Source: Bacillus sp. V5-8f (GTDB taxonomy: Bacteria > Bacillota > Bacilli > Bacillales > DSM-1321). From it: a stretch of DNA of 64,000 nucleotides. The DNA is taken from positions 310,001 to 374,000 of the forward strand of contig NZ_PGUW01000001.1 in NCBI RefSeq assembly GCF_002863565.1. The letters are read 5' to 3'. This document shows, piece after piece, positions 17,304 through 26,950 of this stretch. Made by a program: the position numbers and the translations under genes. The notes under the pieces are model-generated. The model saw only the letters and a program-made list of their open reading frames with translations. It was not told where the DNA came from and ran no database searches. Position 1 is the first letter of the stretch; every line of letters starts with the position of its first letter.

Positions 17304-18842
17304 ATGAATGGCCGAAATAAAAAAAAACAATTACCACAATTTCCTGAGCCATATTGGAGGGACTTTGTCGCATTACCGGCTTTTCCAAAACTAAAACAAG
17401 ATATTGAAACTGATGTAGCAATTGTTGGTGGAGGAATAACCGGGATAACTGCTGCCTATCTTCTTTCCAAGGAAGGAATAAATGTCGTTCTAATAGATGC
17501 CGGGGAAATTCTAAACGGAACTACCGGCCACACTACAGCAAAGGTTACAGCACAGCACAGCCTGATATATGACGAGCTGATAAAAGATATCGGCGAAGAA
17601 AAAGCAAGATTGTATTATGAAGCCAATAAAGAGGCAATGGAATTTGTGGTGAAAACAGCATCTGAGCTACATATAGATTGCGATCTATCATATGAAGATG
17701 CGTACGTTTATGCAGGAACAGAAAAGTATGTGAAAAAAATTCAGGACGAATTGAAAGCCTACCAAAGACTGGGTATTCCTGGTGAATATGTCGAAACGAT
17801 TCCCTTCCCTATTTCATGCAAGGCAGCTCTGATTATGAAAAATCAAGTACAGTTTCATCCGATAAAATATTTGACCGGGATAATTCCTGAAATTATGAAT
17901 GCAGGCGGAAAAATATTTGAGCATACAACGGCAACAAAAATTGAGGATGGCGAATCACCCCAGATTCAAACAAGCAATGGCAAGACGATCAGCTGTAAAT
18001 ATGTGATTAGTGCCTCCCACTTCCCTTTTAATGATGAAATGGGCTTTTACTTTGCAAGAATGCATGTAGAAAGATCATATGCCCTTGGTATAAAGACAGA
18101 AACTGAATTTCCAGGCGGAATGTATATCAGTGCTGACAGCCCTACACGCTCGCTCCGTTATACAAACATGGATGGCGAAAAGCTGATTATAGTCGGTGGT
18201 GAAAGACATAAAACAGGACAAGGCATTTCCATGTTCGAACATTATGAAGCGCTTCAGGATTTCAGTGAACAGGTTTTAGGAATTAAAGAAATATTATATC
18301 GTTGGTCAGCCCAGGATATGAACACCGTAGATAAGGTTCCATATATAGGCCAAGCTACAGATAACCATCCAAATATTTTTGTGGCAACTGGCTACAGAAA
18401 ATGGGGCATGACAAACGGTACAGCTGCCGCCTTGTTGTTAAGAGATTTGATTTTGAATAGGGACAATCCATATAAAAATCTATATTCCCCATCCCGATTT
18501 TACGCGCAGCCTGGTGTAAAAAATATAGTGAAAGATAACCTCGATGTAGCAAAACATTTTATATCAGGGAAATTTTCCATGGTACAACAAAATCCTGAGG
18601 ATATTGGGAATGACGAAGCAGGAATTGTCAAAATAAATGGCAATAAAGCCGGCTGTTACCGGGATAAGGACGGTCAGCTGCATATTGTTGATTCAACTTG
18701 TACCCACATGGGGTGTGAAGTGGAATGGAACAGCGGTGAAAGGACTTGGGACTGCCCATGCCACGGCTCCCGTTTCTCATTTGACGGAGAGGTTTTGGAA
18801 GGCCCTGCAGTAAAACCTTTAAAGAAAGTTGACTTAGAATAG
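17304..18842 (+). CDS. FAD-dependent oxidoreductase with C-terminal Rieske domain (YhfW-like)
   Basis: A 512-residue fusion. The N-terminal DAO-type FAD domain carries VAIVGGGITGITAAYLL near residue 38 and GHTTAKVTAQH; a second conserved segment is VPYIGQATDNHPNIFVATGY. The last 90 residues form a Rieske [2Fe-2S] domain with CTHMGC and CPCHGS supplying two Cys and two His. B. subtilis YhfW has the same layout and size; its substrate is unknown. Twin arginines and a signal peptide are absent, so the protein is cytoplasmic. AAAAAGGAGG precedes the ATG. Confidence 0.92.
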   Translation: MNGRNKKKQLPQFPEPYWRDFVALPAFPKLKQDIETDVAIVGGGITGITAAYLLSKEGINVVLIDAGEILNGTTGHTTAKVTAQHSLIYDELIKDIGEEKARLYYEANKEAMEFVVKTASELHIDCDLSYEDAYVYAGTEKYVKKIQDELKAYQRLGIPGEYVETIPFPISCKAALIMKNQVQFHPIKYLTGIIPEIMNAGGKIFEHTTATKIEDGESPQIQTSNGKTISCKYVISASHFPFNDEMGFYFARMHVERSYALGIKTETEFPGGMYISADSPTRSLRYTNMDGEKLIIVGGERHKTGQGISMFEHYEALQDFSEQVLGIKEILYRWSAQDMNTVDKVPYIGQATDNHPNIFVATGYRKWGMTNGTAAALLLRDLILNRDNPYKNLYSPSRFYAQPGVKNIVKDNLDVAKHFISGKFSMVQQNPEDIGNDEAGIVKINGNKAGCYRDKDGQLHIVDSTCTHMGCEVEWNSGERTWDCPCHGSRFSFDGEVLEGPAVKPLKKVDLE

Positions 18843-18862
18843 CCCCCAGCTTGGGGGTTTTT
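18843..18862 (+). terminator. Terminator of the Rieske oxidoreductase gene
   Basis: Short stem CCCCCA...TGGGGG followed by T5, directly after the stop codon. Confidence 0.8.
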
Positions 18863-19073
18863 GTATTGTAGCCAAGAAATTAACACGTTATCTAATAGTT
18901 CAAATATTTAACCTGCTTATTTCCCAAGACCCCCCCGTCAGTAACTTCAAACACATGTCAAATAACAGCCTATCAAACTTCCAATCAAAATATTGATGTA
19001 ATAACAGGGAATTTTCCACTTGTTTTGCCGTACATTGATTAGTAAATAGTATTTCTGGAAAGCTGGTGGAAAA

Positions 19074-19748
19074 ATGATCAATTCCCCGCCCTATCCCATT
19101 GCTCCAACTGCTGCTCCTCATTACATTAAAAAAAAAATGTTAACAGTTTCAGGAGAAGAAACGGTTCAGGCTGCGCCGGATCAGGCTGTTATCACGATAG
19201 GAGCGACAACAGAGAATAAGGATCCCGCTAGAGCCCAACAGGATAACGCAGAAATTATTTCCAGAGTAATCAATTTAATCAAGGCTCTAAGCATTCCTGA
19301 AAGTCAAATGAAAACCGTTGAATATCGCATCGATCCTCAATATGACCATCCTGAAGGAACACAAATCTTTAAAGGCTACAAGGTTACCCACCTGATTCAA
19401 ATTACAACCAGTGATATAGGTCAGGTTGGGGAAATAGTGGATACTGCCGTAAAAAACGGCGCAAATACAGTATCGAGTGTCCGATTTACCGTCTCAAACC
19501 AGAAGGCCTATTATAACCGTGCCCTTTCATATGCTCTGGAAAATGCAAGGCAAAAGGCCGTTTCAATGGCAAAGACACTAGGCGTCACACTGAATGATAA
19601 GCCAGAACAAGTCCAGGAAACCAGCATAGGTCAACCCCTTCCATTTCAAATAGATGCGTATTCAAAAATTGCCGCGGCCTACACTCCAATACAACCTGGA
19701 GAACTTAACATATCAGCAGCAGTAAAAGTAGAATACTCTTATACGTAA
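19074..19748 (+). CDS. SIMPL (DUF541) domain protein
   Basis: A 224-residue protein with the SIMPL/DUF541 pattern: TVSGEETVQAAPDQAVITIG near the start, the repeated beta-alpha units, and ALSYALENARQKAVSMAKTL, with a final strand LNISAAVKVEYSY. Family members are periplasmic or surface-associated oligomers of uncertain function. No obvious signal peptide is seen, and the N-terminus is Pro-rich (INSPPYPIAPTAAP), similar to small spore-associated proteins. That last comparison is only an impression. The gene stands alone. Confidence 0.85.
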   Translation: MINSPPYPIAPTAAPHYIKKKMLTVSGEETVQAAPDQAVITIGATTENKDPARAQQDNAEIISRVINLIKALSIPESQMKTVEYRIDPQYDHPEGTQIFKGYKVTHLIQITTSDIGQVGEIVDTAVKNGANTVSSVRFTVSNQKAYYNRALSYALENARQKAVSMAKTLGVTLNDKPEQVQETSIGQPLPFQIDAYSKIAAAYTPIQPGELNISAAVKVEYSYT

Positions 19749-19753
19749 CCTTG

Positions 19754-19785
19754 AAAGGGACCAGCTTATTAAAGGGGTCCCTTTT
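19754..19785 (+). terminator. Terminator of the SIMPL gene
   Basis: AAAGGGACC and GGTCCCTTT form a 9-bp stem followed by T residues. Confidence 0.8.
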
Positions 19786-19938
19786 CGTCTTCGCCAAAAA
19801 TATATTCATATACCCTTTAAAAACTCCATTTACCCTACTTATTCACAAAGTTTTCGGACAAAAAGATTACAAGACTATAAAAAGGGTAACTAACTAACTA
19901 GACTATTCATTTTATTCGAAGGGGGAAAATGAACAAGC

Positions 19939-20718
19939 ATGAAGATGAAAATCAAGCTGGCTCTCTCATCCCTTTTCCTGCTTATACTGCTTTCAGGCTG
20001 TGCAGAAAAAGACGAACTGGATGACGGCTCCAAGCTCATAGATAAGGACACCTTTGTATTTGCAGCTTCCGGAGAATTCAAGCCGTTCAGTTATGTAGAG
20101 AATGATATGACATTGACAGGCTTCGATATCGAAGTGGGACGGGCTGTTGCGAAAGAATTAGGCCTTAAGCCGGCACCGAAGCGGATTAAGTTTAAGGGAA
20201 TTGTAGAGGGAGTTAAGACCGGACGAGCTGATGCAGCCGTTGCCTCTCATACAATCAACCCTCAGCGAAGCAAGCAAGTTGCTTTTTCAACCCCTTACTA
20301 CTACTCAGGTCCACAAATTTTTGTAAGACCAGACAGCAGCATTAAGACGGTAGAAGATTTGAAAGGACAAGAAGTAGCGGCAGCGAAAGGGTCGACTTAT
20401 GCATCAGTAGCGGAAAGGTATACAAACAATATCAAAATGTATGACAGCGATATCACTGCCTTAAAAGCATTGAGCGGCGGACGGCATGATGCTGTGATAA
20501 CAGACTTTGTCACCGGAAAAACCGCCGCCAAGGAAGGCTTCAAAATTGAAGGGCGCCAGCTGATTGAACGAAGCGAGCAGGCCATTGTCCTGCCCAAGGA
20601 TAACCCACAGCTTTTAAAGCGGGTAAATCAAGCCTTGGAAAACCTCCGCAAAAATGGGACGCTAGCGAAGATCAGCAAGAAATATTTCGGTGAAGATATC
20701 ACTACCAAGCCTGAATAA
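19939..20718 (+). CDS. Amino-acid ABC transporter substrate-binding lipoprotein
   Basis: A 259-residue family 3 solute-binding protein. The signal peptide ends in the lipobox LLSGC (Cys near residue 21), so the mature protein is lipid-anchored outside the membrane. The binding core has FKPFSYVENDMTLTGFDIEV, GRADAAVASHTIN and KVGSTY-type loops of polar amino-acid receptors. It is followed by its permease and ATPase. The ligand could be arginine/histidine, cystine or another polar amino acid. The start lies behind GAAGGGGG; ATG 19939 or 19945 is possible. Confidence 0.9.
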   Translation: MKMKIKLALSSLFLLILLSGCAEKDELDDGSKLIDKDTFVFAASGEFKPFSYVENDMTLTGFDIEVGRAVAKELGLKPAPKRIKFKGIVEGVKTGRADAAVASHTINPQRSKQVAFSTPYYYSGPQIFVRPDSSIKTVEDLKGQEVAAAKGSTYASVAERYTNNIKMYDSDITALKALSGGRHDAVITDFVTGKTAAKEGFKIEGRQLIERSEQAIVLPKDNPQLLKRVNQALENLRKNGTLAKISKKYFGEDITTKPE

Positions 20719-20743
20719 ATAATAAGAATTTAGAAAGGAAGTT

Positions 20744-21412
20744 GTGTCCTTGCCTAGTTTTTCACATTTTTATCAAACATTTACGGGCTCTACAAACGTT
20801 TTTTTCGACGCTATGATCCTCACCTTGGAGTTGACCGTAGTATCTATTTTAGTAGGAATCATTATTGGCCTTTTCTTTGCCCTTTTAAAAATTTCAAATA
20901 TTAAGGTCCTCGGTTATATTTCGGATGTTTATATTTATCTTGTACGAGGCACCCCTCTTATTGTGCAAATCTTCATTTTATATTTTGGAATTAGCGGAAT
21001 TTTTCTCCTCCCTGATTTCTGGGCTGCCTCTCTTGCACTTGCCTTTCATAACGGAGCCTATATTGCAGAAATATTCCGCGGAACCATCCAATCAATCGAT
21101 AAAGGTCAAATGGAAGCTGCCCGTTCGCTCGGCATGACCAAATCACTCGCACTACGCAGGATCATCATGCCGCAGGCGTTCCGCCGCGCCCTGCCTCCAT
21201 TGGGTAATCAATTCATTATAGGTTTGAAGGATTCCTCACTCGCAGCCTTCATTTCCATGAATGAACTATTTAATGTTGCGACTACTCTAGGCTCCAACAA
21301 CTTTGATGAAATGACGTATCTGCTTATCGTTGCCGTTTATTATTTAATTCTCGTAGCCATCCTCACGATCATTGTGAACATGATTGAAAAGAAACTTGCC
21401 GTAAGTGACTAA
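20744..21412 (+). CDS. Amino-acid ABC transporter permease
   Basis: A 222-residue HisM/GlnP-type permease with about five membrane helices and the cytoplasmic EAA loop GQMEAARSLGMTKSLALRRI that docks on the ATPase. It sits 25 bp after the binding-protein gene. The start is uncertain between GTG 20744 and TTG 20750, with AAAGGAAG serving either. Confidence 0.93.
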   Translation: MSLPSFSHFYQTFTGSTNVFFDAMILTLELTVVSILVGIIIGLFFALLKISNIKVLGYISDVYIYLVRGTPLIVQIFILYFGISGIFLLPDFWAASLALAFHNGAYIAEIFRGTIQSIDKGQMEAARSLGMTKSLALRRIIMPQAFRRALPPLGNQFIIGLKDSSLAAFISMNELFNVATTLGSNNFDEMTYLLIVAVYYLILVAILTIIVNMIEKKLAVSD

Positions 21413-21427
21413 TAGGAGGTTCTTCAA

Positions 21428-22174
21428 GTGGAAGAAAAACAAACCATGATTCGAATAAAAGACTTAAATAAATCCTTCGGAGACCTGCACGTCCTAAAAG
21501 ATATAAATATAGAAGTTTTCGAGAGCGATGTGGTTTGCTTGATCGGCTCCAGCGGATCCGGAAAAAGCACTCTGCTCCGATGCATAAATTTCCTTGAAAC
21601 AAAGGATAGCGGCCAAATTTTCATAGGGAGCGACGAAATAAATCCCGAATCTCAGGATATGAATAAGGTGCGGGAAAAAGTTGGTATGGTATTCCAGCAT
21701 TTTCAGCTTTTCCCGCATATGACGGTACTGGAAAATATCATAGAAGCGCCTGTACACGTTAAGAAGGTTCCGAAAAAACAGGCCATCCAAGAAGCCAAGG
21801 AGCTGCTGGCTAAAGTCGGCCTACAGGATAAAGCAGATGTGTACCCAAGCAAGCTTTCCGGCGGTCAAAAACAACGGGTGGCCATCGCGCGGGCCTTGGC
21901 TATGAGGCCGGACATCCTGTTATTTGACGAGCCTACGTCAGCGCTCGATCCGGAGCTCGTTGGCGAGGTGTTAGCGACAATGAAAGAGCTTGCGGAAGAA
22001 GGCATGACCATGGTTGTCGTCACACATGAAATGGGCTTTGCCCGTGAAGTTGGGGACTGGATTGTGTTTATGCACGGAGGCAGGATCATCGAAAGCGCCT
22101 CATCAGAAACCTTCTTCAATAATCCGAAAGAAGAGCGTACAAAGGAATTCCTAAGGACTACGGCTTTAAAATAA
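21428..22174 (+). CDS. Amino-acid ABC transporter ATP-binding protein
   Basis: A 248-residue ATPase of the GlnQ/HisP type with [44 protein letters not shown] and the switch His in [10 protein letters not shown]. It completes a three-gene polar amino-acid importer, like artPQM of B. subtilis in order. The GTG start at 21428 is eight bases after AGGAGG. Confidence 0.95.
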   Translation: MEEKQTMIRIKDLNKSFGDLHVLKDINIEVFESDVVCLIGSSGSGKSTLLRCINFLETKDSGQIFIGSDEINPESQDMNKVREKVGMVFQHFQLFPHMTVLENIIEAPVHVKKVPKKQAIQEAKELLAKVGLQDKADVYPSKLSGGQKQRVAIARALAMRPDILLFDEPTSALDPELVGEVLATMKELAEEGMTMVVVTHEMGFAREVGDWIVFMHGGRIIESASSETFFNNPKEERTKEFLRTTALK

Positions 22175-22181
22175 TAACCAT

Positions 22182-22216
22182 AGGCATGGAAATGACCAAA
22201 CGTCCATGCCTGTTTC
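22182..22216 (+). terminator. Terminator of the amino-acid ABC transporter operon
   Basis: AGGCATGGA and TCCATGCCT pair across a 12-base loop, followed by a T-rich stretch. Confidence 0.75.
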
Positions 22217-22256
22217 TTATTTTTGCCTGCCTCCCCATTTTCGTTTAATAAAACGT

Positions 22257-22379
22257 ATGAAGGACAAAATCAAGGAATCGGGCATAGTACTCAGCCAAAT
22301 ATTGTTAGATTTCTACAAGTATGCTCTTATAGCAAAATATCAGTACGGATATGACTTTTATCCCAATGTCCAACTTTAA
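22257..22379 (+). CDS. Possible 40-residue ORF, unrecognised
   Basis: ATG 22257 opens a 40-codon frame containing IVLSQILLDFYKYALIAKYQ and ending DFYPNVQL. No ribosome binding site is seen. It may be a remnant or chance. It lies in the 370-bp gap before glnS, which also has a C10 tract. Confidence 0.2.
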   Translation: MKDKIKESGIVLSQILLDFYKYALIAKYQYGYDFYPNVQL

Positions 22380-22406
22380 CCGGTATCTCGAAGCTTTAAA
22401 TAACGT

Positions 22407-22416
22407 CCCCCCCCCC
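22407..22416. repeat. C10 homopolymer tract
   Basis: Ten consecutive C in an AT-rich intergenic region 130 bp before glnS. Such tracts are slippage-prone. Confidence 0.8.
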
Positions 22417-22548
22417 GATTATTATAAAAGGAATGTCTTCCCCTTCCCCTTGCTGACACATTCTTGGAACATGGAAAAATGTCTGTATTTATGATATATA
22501 TACAGGTAAACTTAAATGAATAGAAACCATGAAAGAGGTTGAACGTAG

Positions 22549-24204
22549 TTGGAAAATAACTCTCCAAATTTCATTCGCAATATCATAAAAGAAGACCTTG
22601 CGAGCGGAAAGCATGATCAGATCATTACCCGTTTCCCTCCAGAACCGAACGGGTATCTCCATATTGGCCATGCGAAATCCATCATTCTGAATTTTGGCGT
22701 AGCCGACGAATTTCGCGGAAAGACCAATCTTCGCTTCGATGATACGAACCCTCTTAAAGAGGATGTAGAATATGTCAATTCCATCAAAGAAGATGTGAAA
22801 TGGCTCGGCTATGAATGGGATAATCTGTTTTTTGCCTCCGATTATTTTAAAGATATGTATGACCGGGCAGTCTTGTTGATTAAAAAAGGTCTTGCATACG
22901 TGGACGACCTCTCCGCAGATGAAATTCGTGAATATCGCGGAACGTTGACCGAACCAGGAAAGGATAGCCCTTACAGAAATCGGTCTATCGAAGAAAACCT
23001 GGACTTATTTGAACGGATGCGTAATGGTGAATTCAGAAACGGTGAAAAAGTGCTTCGCGCAAAAATTGACATGTCATCTCCTAATATCAATTTGCGTGAT
23101 CCGGTCATTTACCGTATAGCGCACGCTACGCACCATAATACGGGTGATAAATGGTGCATTTACCCTATGTATGCCTTCGCACACCCGCTTGAGGATGCGA
23201 TTGAAGGCGTAACCCATTCCCTCTGTACTCTTGAGTTTGAGGATCAGCGCCCGCTATATGATTGGGTAGTTGCTAATTGTGAAATGGAAAGCACGCCCCG
23301 CCAATACGAATTTGGCCGTTTGAACCTTTCAAATACTGTAATGAGCAAGCGGAAGCTTAAGCAATTAGTGGACGAAGGCTTTGTCGATGGCTGGAATGAC
23401 CCGCGCATGCCGACGATTTCGGGTTTAAGAAGACGTGGATATACACCTGAGGCAATCCGGAACTTCTGCCATGAAATCGGTGTATCAAAAGCTGACGGTA
23501 CTGTGGATTCTATGATGCTGGAGCACTTTGTCCGTGAGGATTTAAAACTTAAGGTACCTCGGACGATGGCAGTTATTAGGCCTCTTAAGGTTGTCATTAC
23601 TAACTATCCTGAAGGTCAGGTTGAAATGCTGGAGGCAGAAATTAATCCTGAAAATCCAGAGATGGGAACTAGGCAAATTCCTTTTTCACGGGAGATATAT
23701 ATCGAACAAGATGACTTTATGGAGAACCCTCCGAAAAAGTACTTCCGTCTTTTCCCGGGCAATGAAGTCCGATTAAAACATGCTTACTTCATCAAATGTG
23801 AAGAAGTCATCAAAGATGAGAATGGCAATGTGGTAGAGCTTCGTTGTACCTATGATCCTGAGACAAAAAGCGGAACAGGCTTCACCGGCCGCAAGGTAAA
23901 AGGGACACTCCACTGGGTGGAAGCGAGCAATGCTGTACCTGCGGAAGTTCGACTATACCAGCCGCTAATCCTGGATGAAGAAGAAAATGAAGAGAACGCG
24001 GAAAAAACGTTCCTTGAACGGGTAAATCCAAACTCAATCGAGATCCTTCAAGGCTTTGTCGAGCCAAACATGAAAGCTGTACAGCCTCAAGATAAATTCC
24101 AGTTCTTCAGACACGGTTATTTTAATGTTGATCCTAAGCTTACTGGTGATGGACAGATCGTCTTTAACCAAATTGTCGAGCTTAAAAGCTCCTTTAAGTT
24201 ATAA
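22549..24204 (+). CDS. glnS: Glutaminyl-tRNA synthetase
   Basis: A 551-residue class I synthetase matching E. coli GlnRS (554) in length and motifs, not GltX. The catalytic domain has [25 protein letters not shown], the tRNA acceptor-binding [20 protein letters not shown] and KMSKS-loop [27 protein letters not shown] is GlnRS-specific. A two-barrel anticodon-binding domain forms the C-terminal half; no YqeY fusion is present. Most Bacillus make Gln-tRNA through GatCAB, so a separate GlnRS suggests horizontal gain. The start is TTG 22549 behind AAAGAGG. No T-box leader was seen. A hairpin terminator follows. Confidence 0.96.
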   Translation: MENNSPNFIRNIIKEDLASGKHDQIITRFPPEPNGYLHIGHAKSIILNFGVADEFRGKTNLRFDDTNPLKEDVEYVNSIKEDVKWLGYEWDNLFFASDYFKDMYDRAVLLIKKGLAYVDDLSADEIREYRGTLTEPGKDSPYRNRSIEENLDLFERMRNGEFRNGEKVLRAKIDMSSPNINLRDPVIYRIAHATHHNTGDKWCIYPMYAFAHPLEDAIEGVTHSLCTLEFEDQRPLYDWVVANCEMESTPRQYEFGRLNLSNTVMSKRKLKQLVDEGFVDGWNDPRMPTISGLRRRGYTPEAIRNFCHEIGVSKADGTVDSMMLEHFVREDLKLKVPRTMAVIRPLKVVITNYPEGQVEMLEAEINPENPEMGTRQIPFSREIYIEQDDFMENPPKKYFRLFPGNEVRLKHAYFIKCEEVIKDENGNVVELRCTYDPETKSGTGFTGRKVKGTLHWVEASNAVPAEVRLYQPLILDEEENEENAEKTFLERVNPNSIEILQGFVEPNMKAVQPQDKFQFFRHGYFNVDPKLTGDGQIVFNQIVELKSSFKL

Positions 24205-24210
24205 TAGGTA

Positions 24211-24244
24211 AAAGCCTGGTATCCCTAGGGTTCCAGGTTTTTTT
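24211..24244 (+). terminator. Terminator of glnS
   Basis: AAGCCTGG and CCAGGTTT pair across a 13-base loop and run into T7. Confidence 0.8.
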
Positions 24245-24280
24245 GAATTCACACAGCAACTTTCATACACTTCATAAAGG

Positions 24281-26074
24281 ATGGAGCAAATGATTCACTT
24301 ATTGCCCTTAATGCTGGAACGGGTTGGAGTAATTCTGATAGCCGCTTTTCTTCTTTCCCAAATCAAATCGTTTAGGCGTATCATTCACCATGATGAACAA
24401 CGGATTATTGAAAAAACCCTGTTAATAGCGGTTTTCGGTATGATTGGCGTAATCAGCAATTATACCGGTATTGAAATTCGCCAAAATTCCGTCTCTGAGA
24501 ATGCATGGCTTATTCAAATTGAACCTGACAGCGCAATAGCCAATACCAGGATTATGGGGATTGCTATTGGGTCGATACTAGGAGGGCCGCTTGTAGGTTT
24601 TGGAATCGGCCTTATTGCAGGGGCACACCGATATATGCTGGGGGGATTTACTGCAGCAGCATGTGCCATCTCTGCTGTTCTTGCTGGCATTGCTGCTGGC
24701 TATTTTGGAAAACGCAGAAAGAAAAAGGCACCTATTTCTGCCGGTTTTGCGGTCATGACCGGTGTTCTGATGGAAATTATCCAGATGATGATTATCCTTT
24801 TGTTAACGAAGCCATTTCCATTGGCATGGGACCTGGTAAAGGTCATCGGACTCCCGATGATCCTAATAAACGGGTTTGGAACTCTTTTATTTATGTTAAT
24901 TATTCAGTCCATTCTTAGGGAAGAAGAACGTACCAGAGCCCTGCAGACCAATTTAGCCTTTCATATTGCTGATCGCACACTTCCCTATTTTCGCCAGGGT
25001 TTAAACCCGGAATCGTGCAAACAAGTCGCAGATATCATGCATAACCTTACACATGCAGACGCGATTTCCATCACGGATGAAAATAGGGTGTTAGCCCATG
25101 TAGGCGCGGCATCTGATCATCATATTCCACTGCAAGGCTTTGCCACAGGACTGACAAAGAAAGTCCTTAAACAAGGAAGGGTCATTACTGCAAAAAGCAA
25201 GGAGGAAATCGTTTGCTATCAGTCTTCCTGTCCCCTCCGCGCGGCAGTCGTTCTGCCGTTGAAGGTCCATCAGAATACGGTTGGCACTTTAAAGCTATAC
25301 TTTGAAAAACCCGACGATCTGAATGAAGTGGAAAAAGAACTGGCTGAAGGATTGGCAAAGCTTTTTTCGACACAGCTTGAACTTGCCGAAGCGGAGAACC
25401 AAAGCAAGTTACTGAAGGATGCTGAGATTAAAGCCCTGCAAGCCCAGGTTCACCCCCACTTTTTGTTTAATGCAATCAATACTATCTCCGTCCTTTGCCG
25501 GACAGATGCTGAAAAAGCGAGAAAGCTATTGTTGGAGCTTAGCTATTTTTTTCGAAGCAATATACAGGGTGCACGCCACACCCTAATTCCTCTTGAAAAA
25601 GAATTGGAGCATGTACAGGCTTATTTATCACTGGAACAAGCCCGCTTTCCGGATAAGTATCATATTACGTTTGAAATCCAGCCCGGACTTGAAGGAAAAC
25701 TACTTCCTCCCTTTACGTTGCAGCCTTTGGTGGAGAATGCAATTTGCCACGGCTTTCCTCAAGCGAAAAGTAAGGGCGAGGTGAACATTGCCGTATATCA
25801 GGAAGACCAATATATGTGTATATGTGTTAAGGACAACGGGAAAGGAATTTCCCCTAAACAATTTGATTCACTCGGGAAACAAGCAGTTTATTCCATGCAT
25901 GGAACCGGGACTGCGCTCGTAAATATCCGGGAACGGCTAGAAGGTATCTATAATGGAAATGCCTTATTTAAAATAAAAAGTACGGAAGGCTCCGGAACAG
26001 AAGTTACAGTCACCATACCTATAGACAGAAAAGGAGTGAATGAGGACCATGTTGCAGGCATTTTTAGTAGATGA
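24281..26074 (+). CDS. LytS/BtsS-type sensor histidine kinase
   Basis: A 597-residue kinase: an N-terminal 5TM-LYT domain of about 210 residues (with GIEIRQNSVSENAWL and GGPLVGFGIGLIAGAHRY), a GAF-like domain (about 225-360), then HisKA of the LytS type with phospho-acceptor His in QVHPHFLFNAINTISVL (near 391) and HATPase_c (LQPLVENAICHGF; DNGKGI; GTGTALVNIRERL). This family includes LytS, which senses pyruvate or membrane state, and E. coli BtsS, which binds pyruvate. Its gene overlaps that of the regulator by 26 bp, and the transporter cstA follows. Confidence 0.92.
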   Translation: MEQMIHLLPLMLERVGVILIAAFLLSQIKSFRRIIHHDEQRIIEKTLLIAVFGMIGVISNYTGIEIRQNSVSENAWLIQIEPDSAIANTRIMGIAIGSILGGPLVGFGIGLIAGAHRYMLGGFTAAACAISAVLAGIAAGYFGKRRKKKAPISAGFAVMTGVLMEIIQMMIILLLTKPFPLAWDLVKVIGLPMILINGFGTLLFMLIIQSILREEERTRALQTNLAFHIADRTLPYFRQGLNPESCKQVADIMHNLTHADAISITDENRVLAHVGAASDHHIPLQGFATGLTKKVLKQGRVITAKSKEEIVCYQSSCPLRAAVVLPLKVHQNTVGTLKLYFEKPDDLNEVEKELAEGLAKLFSTQLELAEAENQSKLLKDAEIKALQAQVHPHFLFNAINTISVLCRTDAEKARKLLLELSYFFRSNIQGARHTLIPLEKELEHVQAYLSLEQARFPDKYHITFEIQPGLEGKLLPPFTLQPLVENAICHGFPQAKSKGEVNIAVYQEDQYMCICVKDNGKGISPKQFDSLGKQAVYSMHGTGTALVNIRERLEGIYNGNALFKIKSTEGSGTEVTVTIPIDRKGVNEDHVAGIFSR

Positions 26075-26792
26075 TGAGCCTTTGGCGCGTGATGAATTGA
26101 AATATTTACTGCTCCGTACAAAACAAGTGGAAATAGTTGGAGAAGCAAGCAGCATGGACGAAGCAATGGCCCAAATTCCCTCGATTGCCCCCGATCTTGT
26201 TTTTCTCGATATTCAGCTTGCAGAGGACAGTGGACTTCACCTCGCGGAGCAGCTTCACAGATTGGACCAGCCGCCTGCTGTTATTTTTGCTACCGCTTAT
26301 GATGAATATGCACTTGAGGCATTTGAGTTACATGCAGTAGACTACATTCTAAAACCATTTGATGAGGCTCGCCTTCAAAACACATTAGAAAAAATTTCTA
26401 GAATTCGGGCTTTAGGAGACCGAGAAACATTGCCAGAGCGCGAAACCAAAGCAGTAGTGGAGCAAACCGGGAAACTGGCTGTAATGGCGGAAGAAAGGAT
26501 TATCTTGGTGGATATATCCTCCATTGTTTACATTGGCTCAACAGAAGGGAAAACACTCATTAAAACTACCGAGACTGAGTATAAAATCTCCGATCCGCTT
26601 GTACTGCTAGAAAAAAAATTACCATCCGGCTCCTTTGTAAGGGTGCATCGCAGTTTTCTTGTAAACATAAATGCCATTTCAGAAATAGAGCCATGGTTTC
26701 ATTCAACATATAATTTACTGATGAAAGACGGTTCTAAGGTCCCGGTCAGCCGCACATATGTGAAAGAACTAAAGCAGGTTCTCGGATTCTAA
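26049..26792 (+). CDS. LytT/BtsR-type response regulator
   Basis: A 247-residue regulator with a receiver domain (AFLVDDEPLARDELKYLL; phospho-acceptor Asp in DLVFLDIQLAEDSG; YILKPFDE) and a C-terminal LytTR DNA-binding domain (VDISSIVYIGSTEGKTLIKT; FVRVHRSFLVNINAISEI). ATG 26049 is chosen because homologues begin just before the first strand and an upstream in-frame ATG at 26040 is only three bases from AAGGAG. The likely target is the cstA promoter downstream. Confidence 0.92.
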   Translation: MLQAFLVDDEPLARDELKYLLLRTKQVEIVGEASSMDEAMAQIPSIAPDLVFLDIQLAEDSGLHLAEQLHRLDQPPAVIFATAYDEYALEAFELHAVDYILKPFDEARLQNTLEKISRIRALGDRETLPERETKAVVEQTGKLAVMAEERIILVDISSIVYIGSTEGKTLIKTTETEYKISDPLVLLEKKLPSGSFVRVHRSFLVNINAISEIEPWFHSTYNLLMKDGSKVPVSRTYVKELKQVLGF

Positions 26793-26887
26793 CAACCTAA
26801 AACCGGCTGATTACAGAAAACCGCTTGCATTTCAGCCTTGGATTTTAGCATTTCATGTCGAATATTCTGTCAATTAACTTGAAAACG

Positions 26888-26942
26888 CTCCCATACCTCT
26901 TTTCATAGGGTATATTCATCTATGAACAAAGGGTATGGGAGG
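26888..26942 (+). promoter_or_regulatory. Inverted repeat covering the cstA ribosome binding site
   Basis: CTCCCATACC (26888-26897) is exactly complementary to GGTATGGGAG (26932-26941), and an inner stem CATAG / CTATG lies in the loop. The right arm contains the GGGAGG ribosome binding site of cstA, so the hairpin would block translation if both arms are transcribed. It could equally be a DNA operator. Confidence 0.6.
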
Positions 26943-26950
26943 TCTTATAA

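Noticed and set aside
18900-19073. Small gene in the gap before the SIMPL gene
   Set aside because: Frames present have no ribosome binding site and unnatural composition; I see nothing definite there.
22175-22548. T-box leader for glnS
   Set aside because: No AGGGTGG-type T-box sequence or specifier hairpin is visible.
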